DNA of 8,156 nucleotides from Methanomicrobiales archaeon (GCA_028678715.1 JAJRCY010000037.1:1-8156), one strand, 5' to 3'; positions 1 to 6,507 are shown, counted from the stretch's first letter. Made by a program: numbers and translations. Notes: a model not told the origin generated them from the sequence alone.

Positions 1-524
1 AGGTCCTCACCCCGCCCCGGAGGACCGTTCTCTGCCGGGAGATCACCGCACGCTTCCCGGTGGCAGTCATTGCCTATAGTCCGGGGGAGATCGATGCTAC
101 CCGGGAGGCGATGTCCCTCAACGACTTCATGGCCATGGCCCATGCGGAGGTGATCTCCCGGCTCCTGCCGGAACGCGCCTACGTCGATGCCTGCGACGTG
201 GACGCCTCCCGGTACGGCGGCAGCGTCTCCGCCCATCTCCGGTCCCCCTGCCGGATCGTCTCAGAGCACCATGCGGATCATCAGTACGCCATCGTGGGAG
301 CGGCCAGCATCGTCGCCAAGGTCACGCGGGACGCGGCAATCGCCGCCCTCGCATCGGAACACGGCGAGATCGGGAGCGGGTACCCATCCGATCCGTACAC
401 TGTGGCCCACCTGGAGAAGTACCTGCGGGATCACGGGCACCCTCCCCCCTATGCCCGCCGCTCCTGGACCACCGTACGGGAACTTGAGGACCGGATCCGG
501 CAGCGGACGCTGTCAGAGTATTGA
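1..524 (+). CDS. rnhB: Ribonuclease HII, 3' part (5' end outside the window)
   Basis: RNase HII cuts the RNA strand of RNA-DNA hybrids, including single ribonucleotides left in DNA and Okazaki primers, in the cytoplasm with a divalent metal. The reading frame is open from base 3 to the TGA at 522-524, so the gene enters from the left; a GTG at 60 is an internal valine codon, not a start. Visible family blocks are the P-x-EID segment (bases 81-92), the YVDACDVD block starting at base 180 with a catalytic Asp, the HHADHQY block near 268 with the last catalytic Asp, then AASIVAKVTRD and the C-terminal SGYPSDPYT signature. The N-terminal Asp-Glu pair of the DEDD active site lies outside the window. 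The blocks are intact, so I read it as a functional archaeal rnhB. It ends 209 bases before the protease gene, with hairpins in between. Confidence 0.95.
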   Translation, partial: VLTPPRRTVLCREITARFPVAVIAYSPGEIDATREAMSLNDFMAMAHAEVISRLLPERAYVDACDVDASRYGGSVSAHLRSPCRIVSEHHADHQYAIVGAASIVAKVTRDAAIAALASEHGEIGSGYPSDPYTVAHLEKYLRDHGHPPPYARRSWTTVRELEDRIRQRTLSEY

Positions 525-551
525 AGCGGTTCCACCACCCTTTCGCATGAC

Positions 552-661
552 ACTATTTCCCTATAGTCGCCTCTTCTCCTCGGGGGAGGGCGACGGGAGG
601 GGGCAGAGCCCCCGCCCGGTCCCACCCCCCATGAGGATATCCCGGCGGGGCGGTTTTCCCC
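552..661 (+). repeat. Run of GC-rich hairpins between rnhB and the protease gene
   Basis: Four inverted repeats follow each other. ACTAT (552-556) pairs with ATAGT (563-567). GTCGCC (566-571) pairs with GGCGAC (589-594), with further pairing inside the pyrimidine/purine arms. GGGGGC (599-604) pairs with GCCCCC (608-613) around an AGA loop. GGGG (647-650) pairs with CCCC (658-661) around a loop holding TTTT. No long T tract follows any of them, so none is a typical archaeal terminator, though they could stabilise or end the rnhB transcript. No gene is seen here. The 599-613 hairpin resembles the one at 7619-7632, which suggests an interspersed element. Confidence 0.5.
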
Positions 662-700
662 TGTTTGAAGAGTGGGTCTCCTGAATCGGCCCCCCAGCCA

Positions 701-733
701 ATCCTTATCAGATATCAGCCCCCATGGTGTAGG
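701..733 (+). promoter_or_regulatory. Possible weak promoter and ribosome binding site of the site-2 protease gene
   Basis: CCTTATCAG near 703-711 is a weak TATA-like stretch about 25 bases before the gene, which would give a very short leader. GGTG at 726-729 is a weak Shine-Dalgarno match four bases before the ATG at 734. A two-codon ORF (ATG GTG TAG, 724-732) lies immediately upstream of the true start and could be incidental. Confidence 0.3.
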
Positions 734-2092
734 ATGAACTGGCTCCTGATCGTGCTCCTCCTGATCGGCGCCTACGCCTTGGTGGCATACACCATCAAAA
801 AGAGGGGGCTCTGGCAGGACCGGATCACGTTCTACGGCCCCGTCATGGCGGTGAAGACGAGGAAGGTCGCCTTCTTTGACCGGTTCATCCCCTACTCGAC
901 CCTGATGAAGGTCTACGGGACCGCGGGGGTTGCCGTCGTCGTGCTGGTGGCTACCCTGGGGACCGTGATGCTCTTCTTTGCCCTCCAGTTCACCTTCCTG
1001 ACCCGGCCCGAACCGACAGGCATCTACGCGCCCCAGAACATCCTGCTCCTCCCCGGCGTGAACGAGTTCGTGCCCTCCACCTTCGCCGTCTGGTTCGCCT
1101 TTGTGCTGACGATTGCCGTCCACGAGTTCGGCCACGGGATCCTCTGCCGGGTGGAGCAGATCAGAGTCCGGGCGATGGGCGTCCTCCTCGCCGTGATCCC
1201 CATCGGGTTCTTTGTGGAACCGGATGAAGAGGAACTGGAGAAGGCCCCCGCTGGCCCCAAATGCAGGATCTTCGGTGCAGGGATCACCAACAACCTGCTG
1301 GTGGGCTGCCTCTGCGGGGGCCTGCTCCTCTTTGTCATGGCACAGGCGGTGCCGGTCACGGACCCCGTCATCCACGGCGTGTACCAGGGATTTCCGGCCG
1401 ATGATGCCGGTGTGCCCCAGAATTCATTCGTGAGAACCGTGAACGGGCAGGAGGTGCACTCGGTGGGGGAGGTGGCCACCATCCTGAACGGAACCCGGCC
1501 AGGCGACCACCTGGTCCTGGAGGTGGAGAAGGACAGCGTGCTGGCGTCCTATGAACTGACGCTCTCCGCCTGGCCCAGGAACGTCTCCTCATCCCCCTCC
1601 GGGTTCATGGGGGTCTCCTATTATCCCGGAACAGAGGTGCTGCGGACGGTGCGCCAGCTCGCCCAGCCCATCGGGTTCCTGTACCTGGTCACCATCCCCT
1701 TCGAATCCGGCTACCAGGTGCATGAGCTGCGGGGGGACGCTCCCGGCGGCACCGCAGCCCCTCCCGCCCCCCTCTACGTCGGCGGGTACCTCCGGCTGCT
1801 GGCCTTTGAGTCCCCGGAGCAGACATTTTACCAGGTGCCCTTCGCCGGGTTCTGGGAGCTCGTACACCTGCTCTTCTGGTGCGCCTGGATCAATGTCAAC
1901 GTCGGCATATTCAACGCCCTGCCCATGGTGCCCCTGGACGGGGGATACATCCTGAAGGAAGGGGTCCAGGCCGTTCTGCGGCGGAAGGGCCTGGGAGAGC
2001 ACGCGGAACGGGTGGTGGTGCTCTTCTCTGCCGTGATCCTGACGGTAATGGTGATGCTCATCAGCCTTCCCTACCTCTTCCATCTCATCTGA
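734..2092 (+). CDS. Membrane site-2-type zinc metalloprotease with PDZ domain (peptidase M50 family)
   Basis: This 452-residue polytopic membrane protein belongs to the site-2 protease group, which cuts substrates within the membrane during regulated intramembrane proteolysis. Zinc-binding HEFGH is at residues 130-134, inside a hydrophobic helix. The second family motif, N-x-x-P-x-x-x-x-D-G-G, is at 394-404 with N394, P397 and D402. Between them, after a conserved FVEPDEEEL loop and a helix near 185-205, lies a PDZ-like domain (about 215-288) containing the VNGQEV strand and turn. Membrane helices are visible at about 2-22, 60-85, 119-141, 145-160, 185-206, 375-400 and 429-450. ATG 734 is chosen because it begins the first membrane helix; a TTG 23 codons earlier would add a Pro-rich stretch unlike a signal. 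All catalytic residues are present. The substrate is unknown and no neighbouring membrane regulator points to one. Confidence 0.9.
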   Translation: MNWLLIVLLLIGAYALVAYTIKKRGLWQDRITFYGPVMAVKTRKVAFFDRFIPYSTLMKVYGTAGVAVVVLVATLGTVMLFFALQFTFLTRPEPTGIYAPQNILLLPGVNEFVPSTFAVWFAFVLTIAVHEFGHGILCRVEQIRVRAMGVLLAVIPIGFFVEPDEEELEKAPAGPKCRIFGAGITNNLLVGCLCGGLLLFVMAQAVPVTDPVIHGVYQGFPADDAGVPQNSFVRTVNGQEVHSVGEVATILNGTRPGDHLVLEVEKDSVLASYELTLSAWPRNVSSSPSGFMGVSYYPGTEVLRTVRQLAQPIGFLYLVTIPFESGYQVHELRGDAPGGTAAPPAPLYVGGYLRLLAFESPEQTFYQVPFAGFWELVHLLFWCAWINVNVGIFNALPMVPLDGGYILKEGVQAVLRRKGLGEHAERVVVLFSAVILTVMVMLISLPYLFHLI

Positions 2093-2143
2093 GGGCGGAG
2101 CGGGAATCGGGTGACCGCACGCCAAATACCACCTCGTGTCGGG

Positions 2144-2158
2144 AGGTGCTCTGCACCT
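2144..2158. repeat. Inverted repeat AGGTGC-TCT-GCACCT
   Basis: A perfect 6-base inverted repeat with a 3-base loop lies in the spacer between the protease and TPR genes. It shares the GTGC/GCAC core with the palindrome at 2247-2260. It could be the 3' hairpin of the protease transcript or an operator half of the TPR promoter region. No T tract follows it. Confidence 0.4.
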
Positions 2159-2206
2159 GGCAGCCGGGAGGCGAGGGCAGGGCTCTTCCGGACGGATAAA
2201 ACAGAA

Positions 2207-2217
2207 GCCATAAATAG
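2207..2217 (+). promoter_or_regulatory. TATA-like box for the TPR gene
   Basis: The AT-rich run CCATAAATAG (about 2208-2217) stands out in a GC-rich region and fits an archaeal TATA box. A second, ATAAAAC, lies at 2196-2202. Initiation about 25 bases downstream, near 2240, gives a leader of roughly 40 bases before the ATG at 2278. Confidence 0.55.
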
Positions 2218-2246
2218 AATCAAAAATGCTTGTGCAATAATGGGAA

Positions 2247-2260
2247 GTGCAGACCTGCAC
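2247..2260. repeat. Palindrome GTGCAG-AC-CTGCAC at the predicted TPR transcript start
   Basis: Six perfectly paired bases flank a 2-base centre. The site lies within the first bases of the predicted TPR transcript and upstream of its ATG, a position suited to a repressor operator or a 5' hairpin. No regulator is assigned. Confidence 0.4.
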
Positions 2261-2277
2261 ATCCCCCTGCGGGCGAT

Positions 2278-2949
2278 ATGAAGGACATCCCCAAGAGCAA
2301 GAGGTATGCACTGGGGTGGTACCACGAGGGCATCACCCACCTCTCCATCAACGAGTACGAGGAGGCCATCGCCTTCTTTGACAAGGCCCTCACCGTCATT
2401 CCCGACCACCCCGATTTCTTAATCGGCAAGGGGGATGTGCATTTTGCCATGGGCCGGTTTGACGAGGCGTTCCAGCTCTACCAGCAGGCCACCCGGCTGG
2501 ATCCCGACAGCTTCCGGGCCTGGCTCCGGTCCGGTATCGCTCTCCTGAAGATGGGGCGGTACGGGGAAGCGCTGGACATCCTCACCCGGATCCGGCCGAT
2601 GAACGAGTATGACGGGGAGCTGTGGCTGGCCCACGGCATCGCTCTCTCTCACCTGGGGAGAAAGGAGGAGGCCGCCGAGTCCCTCCGGAACGCCATGCGG
2701 CTCAAGCCCAACCAGCCGGCCCTGTGGTACTACCTCTCCCTCCTGGAGCCCGACCACGAGCAGGCCCTCCGCCTCCTGCTCCGTGGCTACCGGATCGACT
2801 CCACCAACCTGGACATCATCCTGGAGATCGCCCGCCGGTTGATGGAGACCGGTCACCACCGCGATGCACGGGTCTTCTGCGAGAAGGCGAGAACCCTGGA
2901 TCCGGAGAACAGGAAGGCGGCTTCCTTTCTCAGCCAGTGCCGGGAGTGA
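2278..2949 (+). CDS. Tetratricopeptide repeat (TPR) protein
   Basis: This 223-residue protein is built almost entirely of TPR repeats, helix pairs that form a superhelical protein-binding surface. Repeats are visible at about residues 10-43 (with EYEEAIAFFDKAL and a closing IPD), 44-77 (GRFDEAFQLYQQATRLDPD), 78-110 (GRYGEALDILTRI), 112-145 (GRKEEAAESLRNAMRLKP), a degenerate one at 146-175, and 177-210 (ARVFCEKARTLDPE). There is no signal peptide or membrane helix, so it is probably cytosolic. ATG 2278 is preferred because it follows a plausible leader and directly precedes the first repeat; a TTG at 2230 would place the start inside the palindrome and add 16 unlike residues. It has no enzymatic domain and no partner can be named. 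Its last 20 bases overlap the 3' end of the opposing DUF89 gene. Confidence 0.85.
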   Translation: MKDIPKSKRYALGWYHEGITHLSINEYEEAIAFFDKALTVIPDHPDFLIGKGDVHFAMGRFDEAFQLYQQATRLDPDSFRAWLRSGIALLKMGRYGEALDILTRIRPMNEYDGELWLAHGIALSHLGRKEEAAESLRNAMRLKPNQPALWYYLSLLEPDHEQALRLLLRGYRIDSTNLDIILEIARRLMETGHHRDARVFCEKARTLDPENRKAASFLSQCRE

Positions 2950-3817
2950 CGGGGGCCGCTTCCTCCCCTTCCAGGACGGCAACGGCCGCCCCGACCGGTG
3001 CACCGATGCTCTCTGCCACGGTCTCGCACTTCACCGTCATCAGGTACGCAACGGGCGGGAGGAGATGTGAATACTCCGACAGGGACTCGTAGTTGGCCAT
3101 CCCCTTCGCGATGACGAGCGTGGCATCACCCAGGGCACGGGCCAGATCCCCCGGGATCTTCTCCCATGTGACCCCGATATCCCCGCTTCCGGTGGTGGTG
3201 AGGAGGTCCACCTCCCGCTCCATTCCGAGCCAGAGGGCATCCTCAAGGGTCGCGTCGTTTAAAATCGGCGCACCCTTCACCGCCACGGTCACCCGTGCAC
3301 CCCGCTCCTTCAGGTACCGGACCAGCAGGAGGTCAAAGACGATCTCCCCGGCGTTGTCAGTGAAGTAGACCACCCGCCGGGCCACGCGTTCGATCCGGGG
3401 AGTATCGTCCCGGTACAGCCCCCGGGGAAACCGGCTCCGGAAGAAAGCAGAAAAATCTCCGGTGACCCGGTGGACGGCGATGCCGTAATCGTAGGTATTG
3501 GCCAGGATGGCCGCGAGAGCGAGATCCCGGAAGGAGTGGAGATTCCCGCGGACCTCCCTGCAGGCTGCCATGGCCTCGGCATTGGACTGCTCCTTCAGCT
3601 GACGGTACGGGTCCGGATCCGAGAGGAGGGTGTAGGCCAGGTGATGGATCTCCGACGCGACGGCAGGCGCCGGGTGGACACCCTCCCGGTACGGAACGAT
3701 CCGTGTGCGGCACTCTTCCACCACCCGCCGGATCCTCTCCGCGTCATGGGTGGAGAGGGCAGACTCGTACCTGACCCGTTCCAGGAGGCATTCGATGCAG
3801 CGCGGATGGATCTTCAC
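2930..3817 (-). CDS. DUF89 / ARMT1-like metal-dependent phosphatase family protein
   Basis: This 295-residue protein has the archaeal DUF89 (damage-control phosphatase) layout. Characterised relatives in eukaryotes dephosphorylate damaged sugar-phosphate metabolites using Mn2+ or similar metals; the archaeal substrate is not known to me. The N-terminus starts MKIHPRC with Cys7 and Cys10 as a CxxC pair. The helical domain holds AAILANTYDYG at 102-112. The phosphatase core has YFTDNAGEIVFD at 151-162, with the probable metal ligands D154 and N155, then VKGAPILNDATLEDA at 180-194, and IAKGMANYE at 236-244 near the C-terminal lobe. The start is GTG at 3815-3817, preceded by a good GGTGGGG Shine-Dalgarno (complement of 3823-3829). 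It lies 43 bases downstream of the tRNA-Pro gene on the same strand and may share its transcript. The length fits the family. Confidence 0.88.
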   Translation of the reverse strand: MKIHPRCIECLLERVRYESALSTHDAERIRRVVEECRTRIVPYREGVHPAPAVASEIHHLAYTLLSDPDPYRQLKEQSNAEAMAACREVRGNLHSFRDLALAAILANTYDYGIAVHRVTGDFSAFFRSRFPRGLYRDDTPRIERVARRVVYFTDNAGEIVFDLLLVRYLKERGARVTVAVKGAPILNDATLEDALWLGMEREVDLLTTTGSGDIGVTWEKIPGDLARALGDATLVIAKGMANYESLSEYSHLLPPVAYLMTVKCETVAESIGAPVGAAVAVLEGEEAAPVTPGTG

Positions 3818-3843
3818 AGGTACCCCACCGGGATCTTCTCGGG

Positions 3844-3853
3844 AAAAAGGAAA
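3844..3853 (-). terminator. Possible T-tract terminator after tRNA-Pro
   Basis: Read on the - strand, the bases just after the tRNA contain TTTCC followed by TTTTT (complement of 3844-3848), 13 bases past the tRNA end. Archaeal polymerase can stop at such tracts. The DUF89 gene begins only 27 bases further on, so partial read-through would be needed if it has no promoter of its own. Confidence 0.35.
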
Positions 3854-3860
3854 TGCAGCA

Positions 3861-3934
3861 TGGGGCCACTGCGATTTGAACGCAGGTCAGAAGACCCCCA
3901 GTCTCCTAGGATGCCCAGGCTACCCTATGGCCCC
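3861..3934 (-). tRNA. tRNA-Pro (anticodon GGG)
   Basis: The 74-base gene folds as a cloverleaf. The acceptor stem GGGGCCA pairs with UGGCCCC, with discriminator A73. The D arm starts GGGU with a GGG-containing loop. The anticodon stem GGAGA/UCUUC closes the loop CUGGGGG, giving anticodon GGG (complement of 3897-3899) after the invariant U33. The T arm CUGCG/CGCAG closes the loop UUCAAAU. It reads proline codons CCC and, by wobble, CCU. The variable region is four bases, one fewer than usual, and the D stem depends on a G-U pair; both are tolerable. CCA is not encoded: the next bases are TGC, so CCA is added after transcription. No intron is visible. Confidence 0.93.
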
Positions 3935-3954
3935 CCCTTGTAGTTGGTGCAGAT

Positions 3955-3972
3955 TCTTTATGTACCTTCGCT
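3955..3972 (-). promoter_or_regulatory. TATA box and purine-rich BRE of the tRNA-Pro gene
   Basis: On the - strand GTACATAAAG (complement of 3956-3965) sits about 26 bases before the first tRNA base at 3934, the canonical archaeal spacing. It is preceded by purine-rich GCGAAGG, which fits a TFB recognition element. The box begins 24 bases after the stop codon of the small membrane protein, so the tRNA has its own promoter even though the genes upstream run in the same direction. Confidence 0.65.
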
Positions 3973-3988
3973 TCTCCAGGCTCGATTC

Positions 3989-4186
3989 CTATATTTTGAG
4001 CCGTTTGAAGGCTTCCACATTGCGGGTGAGGGCTTCCAGCTCAATGTCCGAGAGGTCCACCCGGCTGGACGATTCCTCGATCTCCCTCTGCAGCTGGCGG
4101 ATGCGGACCCGCATCAGGTACATGATGAAGAGCTCCATCATCACCACCACGCCCAGGAGCACGATCAGGATTTCCTCGATGGTCAT
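3989..4186 (-). CDS. Small membrane-anchored coiled-coil protein, translationally coupled to minD
   Basis: I do not recognise a named family for this 65-residue protein. One hydrophobic helix spans about residues 5-25 (ILIVLLGVVVMMELFIMYLM), followed by a charged helical segment, residues 26-62, with heptad-like spacing (RVRIRQLQREIEESSS, then ELEALTRNVEAFKRL). The few residues before the helix and the Arg-rich stretch after it suggest a cytoplasmic C-terminus. Its ATG overlaps the minD stop in the sequence ATGA (4183-4186), a typical translational coupling that implies matched amounts of both proteins. By position it is a likely membrane partner, anchor or regulator of the MinD ATPase. It shows no sequence likeness to bacterial MinC or MinE that I can see. 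The role is inferred from context only; the reading frame itself is well supported by the overlap and composition. Confidence 0.8.
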   Translation of the reverse strand: MTIEEILIVLLGVVVMMELFIMYLMRVRIRQLQREIEESSSRVDLSDIELEALTRNVEAFKRLKI

Positions 4187-4968
4187 TTCTTCCCCCTGAA
4201 CAGTATCTTCACAAACCGGGAGACGAACCCTTCCGTCGACGTCTCGGCTCCTTCATCCAGCGCGATGCCCGCAATGTTCGCGGCGATGCGGCGGAATGCC
4301 CGGGAAGCCTCGGTCCCCGGGAACTTCATAACAACAGGTGTCTTGTAGACCGCCGCCACCCGGACATTGGGATCCTCGGGCACCACCCCTACGAGCTTCA
4401 CTCCCAGCGTCTTCTCCAGCTTGGATTGGATCAGGGAAGTGTGCTCTGACCCCGCACGGTTCAGGATGGCACAGCAGACATGCCCCCCCACCACCTCGGT
4501 GAGCACCTTGGTCTTCAGGGCATCCACGATGGAGGAGACCTCCGGGTTCACGACGAGGATCACCTCATCGGCAATGGCCAGCGGGATCACCCCGTCCCTG
4601 CTGATCCCCGCGGGAGAATCGATGAGGAGGTAGTCGCACCGGTTCACGAGTTCGTGGAGGATATCCCGGAACCGGTCGGGGTTGGCATGCTGGAATCCCT
4701 GCAGCGAGATGCCGCTGGGCAGCACCTTGACGCCGTTGGGACCGTCATAGATCGCCTCGTCAAGGCTGGCTGTTCCCGCCAGCACCTCGTGGATCGTGAC
4801 CGGTGCATCCTCCAGCCCCAGGAGGAGGCCGATGTTGGCCATACCGATATCCGCATCCATGATGTAGGTCTCAAGGCCCAGCTTGGCGAGGGCGGCTCCG
4901 AGGTTGATGGTAACGGTGGTCTTGCCGGTGCCGCCCTTCCCGGATGCGATCGTGTATGCCCGGATCAT
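4183..4968 (-). CDS. minD: MinD/ParA-family ATPase with membrane-targeting C-terminus
   Basis: This 261-residue P-loop ATPase belongs to the MinD branch of the SIMIBI class, which cycles between ATP-bound dimers on the membrane and free monomers to position other proteins. The deviant Walker A is GKGGTGKT at residues 10-17, with the signature Lys11. Switch I is MDADIGMAN with D38 and D40. Walker B is LLIDSPAG around D117, followed by a VVNPEVSS strand. The last residues, FVSRFVKILFRGKK, form a basic amphipathic helix like the membrane-targeting tail of MinD. The start ATG at 4966-4968 is preceded by GAAGGGG on the - strand. Haloarchaeal MinD homologues place motility and chemotaxis structures or affect cell shape rather than acting in a MinCDE system; no minC or minE is seen here. 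Neighbours are a membrane Roadblock protein upstream and a coupled small membrane protein downstream, consistent with a membrane-localised assembly. Confidence 0.92.
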   Translation of the reverse strand: MIRAYTIASGKGGTGKTTVTINLGAALAKLGLETYIMDADIGMANIGLLLGLEDAPVTIHEVLAGTASLDEAIYDGPNGVKVLPSGISLQGFQHANPDRFRDILHELVNRCDYLLIDSPAGISRDGVIPLAIADEVILVVNPEVSSIVDALKTKVLTEVVGGHVCCAILNRAGSEHTSLIQSKLEKTLGVKLVGVVPEDPNVRVAAVYKTPVVMKFPGTEASRAFRRIAANIAGIALDEGAETSTEGFVSRFVKILFRGKK

Positions 4969-5003
4969 TCAACCCCTTCTCTCAGGCATTGATGGATATC
5001 AGG

Positions 5004-5015
5004 CCATAAATATTT
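5004..5015 (-). promoter_or_regulatory. TATA-like box for minD and its coupled partner
   Basis: AAATATTTATGG on the - strand lies in the 70-base gap between the Roadblock gene and minD. Initiation about 26 bases downstream (near 4983) leaves a leader of about 15 bases that still includes the GAAGGGG ribosome binding site. minD can therefore be transcribed apart from the two upstream genes. Confidence 0.55.
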
Positions 5016-5038
5016 GTTCATCTGCCTCATTCTCCCCG

Positions 5039-5614
5039 CTAAAGCCACCAGTTCAGGATCTGTGCCACATCCTTCTCAATCGCCTTTCTCTCGGTTTCGT
5101 CCAGGGTGCGGTCAGCCCGCAGGATTCCCAGCAGCTCCTCGCCGCGGTGCACCACCGGGAGGAAGAGGAGGTCCTTCTCAGCGGTCTTCCCACCCCGCCG
5201 GTGAATGGCGGTGAGCCGCGCGGCCTCCTCGGCTACTCCCGGGGTGGAGGACACCACGACAAGACCGTCCCGCGTGGTGATGATCAGGTCCCGGAGGGTG
5301 AATTTGTCACAGATTGCCTGGACGGAGCCCCGAATGTCCCGCCGGTCCTCCAGGATCTCCACGGCATACGCAGGCTTTGCGGGAGGCCGGGACTCACCCC
5401 TGGAAGCAGGGGGCGGGGAGGGGAGAGCAGGTTCCGGCGATGGGAGAGGACGTGTCCTCACAGGCTGCTCGCGGACGGCAGTGGCCCCCCGGACCAGATC
5501 CTGGACCCGGGTCAGGTAGTACACCACGATCATGACGAGGACGACCTGAAGGGAACAGACCAGCACCAGCACCTGCAGAAGCAGAATGGCGAGCGATTCA
5601 AACTCGGTGGCCAT
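5039..5614 (-). CDS. Membrane-anchored Roadblock/LC7-like domain protein
   Basis: The 191-residue protein has three parts. Residues 8-34 form one long hydrophobic helix (LAILLLQVLVLVC and onward), a membrane anchor near the N-terminus. Residues about 50-82 are a Pro/Ser/Arg-rich flexible linker. Residues about 85-191 form an alpha/beta domain that resembles Roadblock/LC7: a helix at 95-105, a strand into RDGLVVVSSTPG (115-126, like the DGL-x-x-S turn of the family), a helix AEEAARLTAI, then two strands and a C-terminal helix ending NWWL. Such domains dimerise and serve as platforms or regulators for small GTPases and signalling proteins; here the platform would face the cytoplasm. The start ATG at 5612-5614 has a strong GAGGAG site on the - strand that overlaps the stop of the preceding gene, 13 bases away, so the two are co-transcribed. 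The fold assignment is by motif and is moderately sure. Confidence 0.8.
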   Translation of the reverse strand: MATEFESLAILLLQVLVLVCSLQVVLVMIVVYYLTRVQDLVRGATAVREQPVRTRPLPSPEPALPSPPPASRGESRPPAKPAYAVEILEDRRDIRGSVQAICDKFTLRDLIITTRDGLVVVSSTPGVAEEAARLTAIHRRGGKTAEKDLLFLPVVHRGEELLGILRADRTLDETERKAIEKDVAQILNWWL

Positions 5615-5627
5615 ACACGGGTTCTCC

Positions 5628-6452
5628 TCACTCGTCCTTTTCGGTCATCAGGTGGCCCAGGTGGAGCTTCTTGACGATCCCCCGGGCATTCTTCCGTATC
5701 TTCGTGGCAATGTGATCCACGTCCATGTCATCGAGGGCAGCCATCTCCAGGTTTGCCAGCGTGGCAGGATCCATTCCCTTGTGGAACGGCTCCGGTTCAG
5801 GTGTGGTTCCTCCTTCCCGGTACTCCGCCGATGGCCCGGCCGATGCCTTCCCCTCCCGGGGTCCCACCGGGGGGGTGGCCGGGGGGGCAGATTGCGGCGC
5901 GGGAGCACCTGTACGGCCGGACGGTGCGGCCGGGGGAACGGGAAATACCGGAAGCTTCTTCCCCTTCTCCGGTTCCTGCCGGACCGGCTGCGGTGGCTGC
6001 GGCGGGAACAGTCCAGCCTCCGGCCTGCGGGCTCCGGGGGCTGCCGCCGGGACCGGTCCCGGCCCCTGCTTCTGGGGCGCCACGTCGGTTCTCGCGAGAA
6101 CCGCCACCTTCTTCGGTCCCCCGGAACCCCTCCCGGGTGTGGCCGGTACAGAGAGGAGACACGGGGCATTGAACTCGGTCACCAGCTTCATCTGGACGGC
6201 ATCGAGATCCGAGAGGATGGCCCCCACCGCCTGGTCACCCAGGCGGGTGACCGCCTCCCATGCTCCATCCCCGGTCCGCGGGGGATATTCCGCCAGGATG
6301 ACCAAGCCGTTCTGGAACACGAGCGTGCAGGTGGTGGTGTCCCAGGTGAGCTTCAGGATGCCGGTGTACTGGACCTCATTCAGCTCCAGGAGGAGGGGGG
6401 AGAGGGGTACGCCCCGAACAATTTCACGAAATTTCCCCCGTGGAAGTTGCAT
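5628..6452 (-). CDS. PATAN/DUF4388-like protein with Pro/Ala-rich linker
   Basis: This protein of about 274 residues has an N-terminal domain (1-98) that begins MQLPRGKF and contains EVQYTGILKLTW, TLVFQNGLVILAEY and a GDGAWEAV helix. That order, a 'sG-x-L' strand, then a 'G-x-I/L-x-A' strand, then a helix, resembles PATAN (DUF4388) domains that partner with response regulators and Roadblock proteins. Residues about 100-225 are a low-complexity Pro/Ala/Gly/Arg linker. Residues 227-274 are a charged helical tail including DHIATKIRKNARGIVKKLHLGHLM, likely a binding or docking segment. No membrane helix is seen. The start is uncertain. ATG 6452 puts MQLPRGKF first and gives a 7-base leader from the TATA-like box at 6481-6489. 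ATG 6476 would add eight residues with codons rare here (CTA, ATA). It is the first gene of a two-gene unit with the Roadblock protein. The family call is tentative. Confidence 0.72.
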   Translation of the reverse strand: MQLPRGKFREIVRGVPLSPLLLELNEVQYTGILKLTWDTTTCTLVFQNGLVILAEYPPRTGDGAWEAVTRLGDQAVGAILSDLDAVQMKLVTEFNAPCLLSVPATPGRGSGGPKKVAVLARTDVAPQKQGPGPVPAAAPGARRPEAGLFPPQPPQPVRQEPEKGKKLPVFPVPPAAPSGRTGAPAPQSAPPATPPVGPREGKASAGPSAEYREGGTTPEPEPFHKGMDPATLANLEMAALDDMDVDHIATKIRKNARGIVKKLHLGHLMTEKDE

Positions 6453-6490
6453 TATAAATAGCTGGTGTTTTTTCATAAGATAATAATATT
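6453..6490 (-). promoter_or_regulatory. Promoter region of the PATAN-like / Roadblock pair
   Basis: Two AT-rich boxes occur on the - strand: AATATTATTAT (complement of 6480-6490) and CTATTTATAA (complement of 6453-6462). The first has the right distance to start transcription about 7 bases before ATG 6452. The second would initiate inside the coding region, where no in-frame ATG or GTG follows nearby, so the first is preferred. On the + strand the same AT-rich run could also serve a rightward transcript. Confidence 0.45.
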
Positions 6491-6507
6491 GGTTTCCCGA
6501 TGGAATC

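Noticed and set aside
665..733. Upstream TTG start that would lengthen the protease by 23 residues
   Set aside because: The added residues are Pro-rich and polar, there is no ribosome binding site, and the ATG at 734 directly begins the first membrane helix.
449..1375. Long open frame of 308 codons on the - strand
   Set aside because: It lies opposite the 3' end of rnhB and the protease gene, both clearly coding with intact motifs. Its product is His/Gly/Glu-rich without domains, as expected from the complement of GC-rich codons.
1589..2311. 240-codon open frame on the - strand
   Set aside because: It is antisense to the protease C-terminal half, including the N-x-x-P-x-x-x-x-D-G-G motif, and has no family resemblance.
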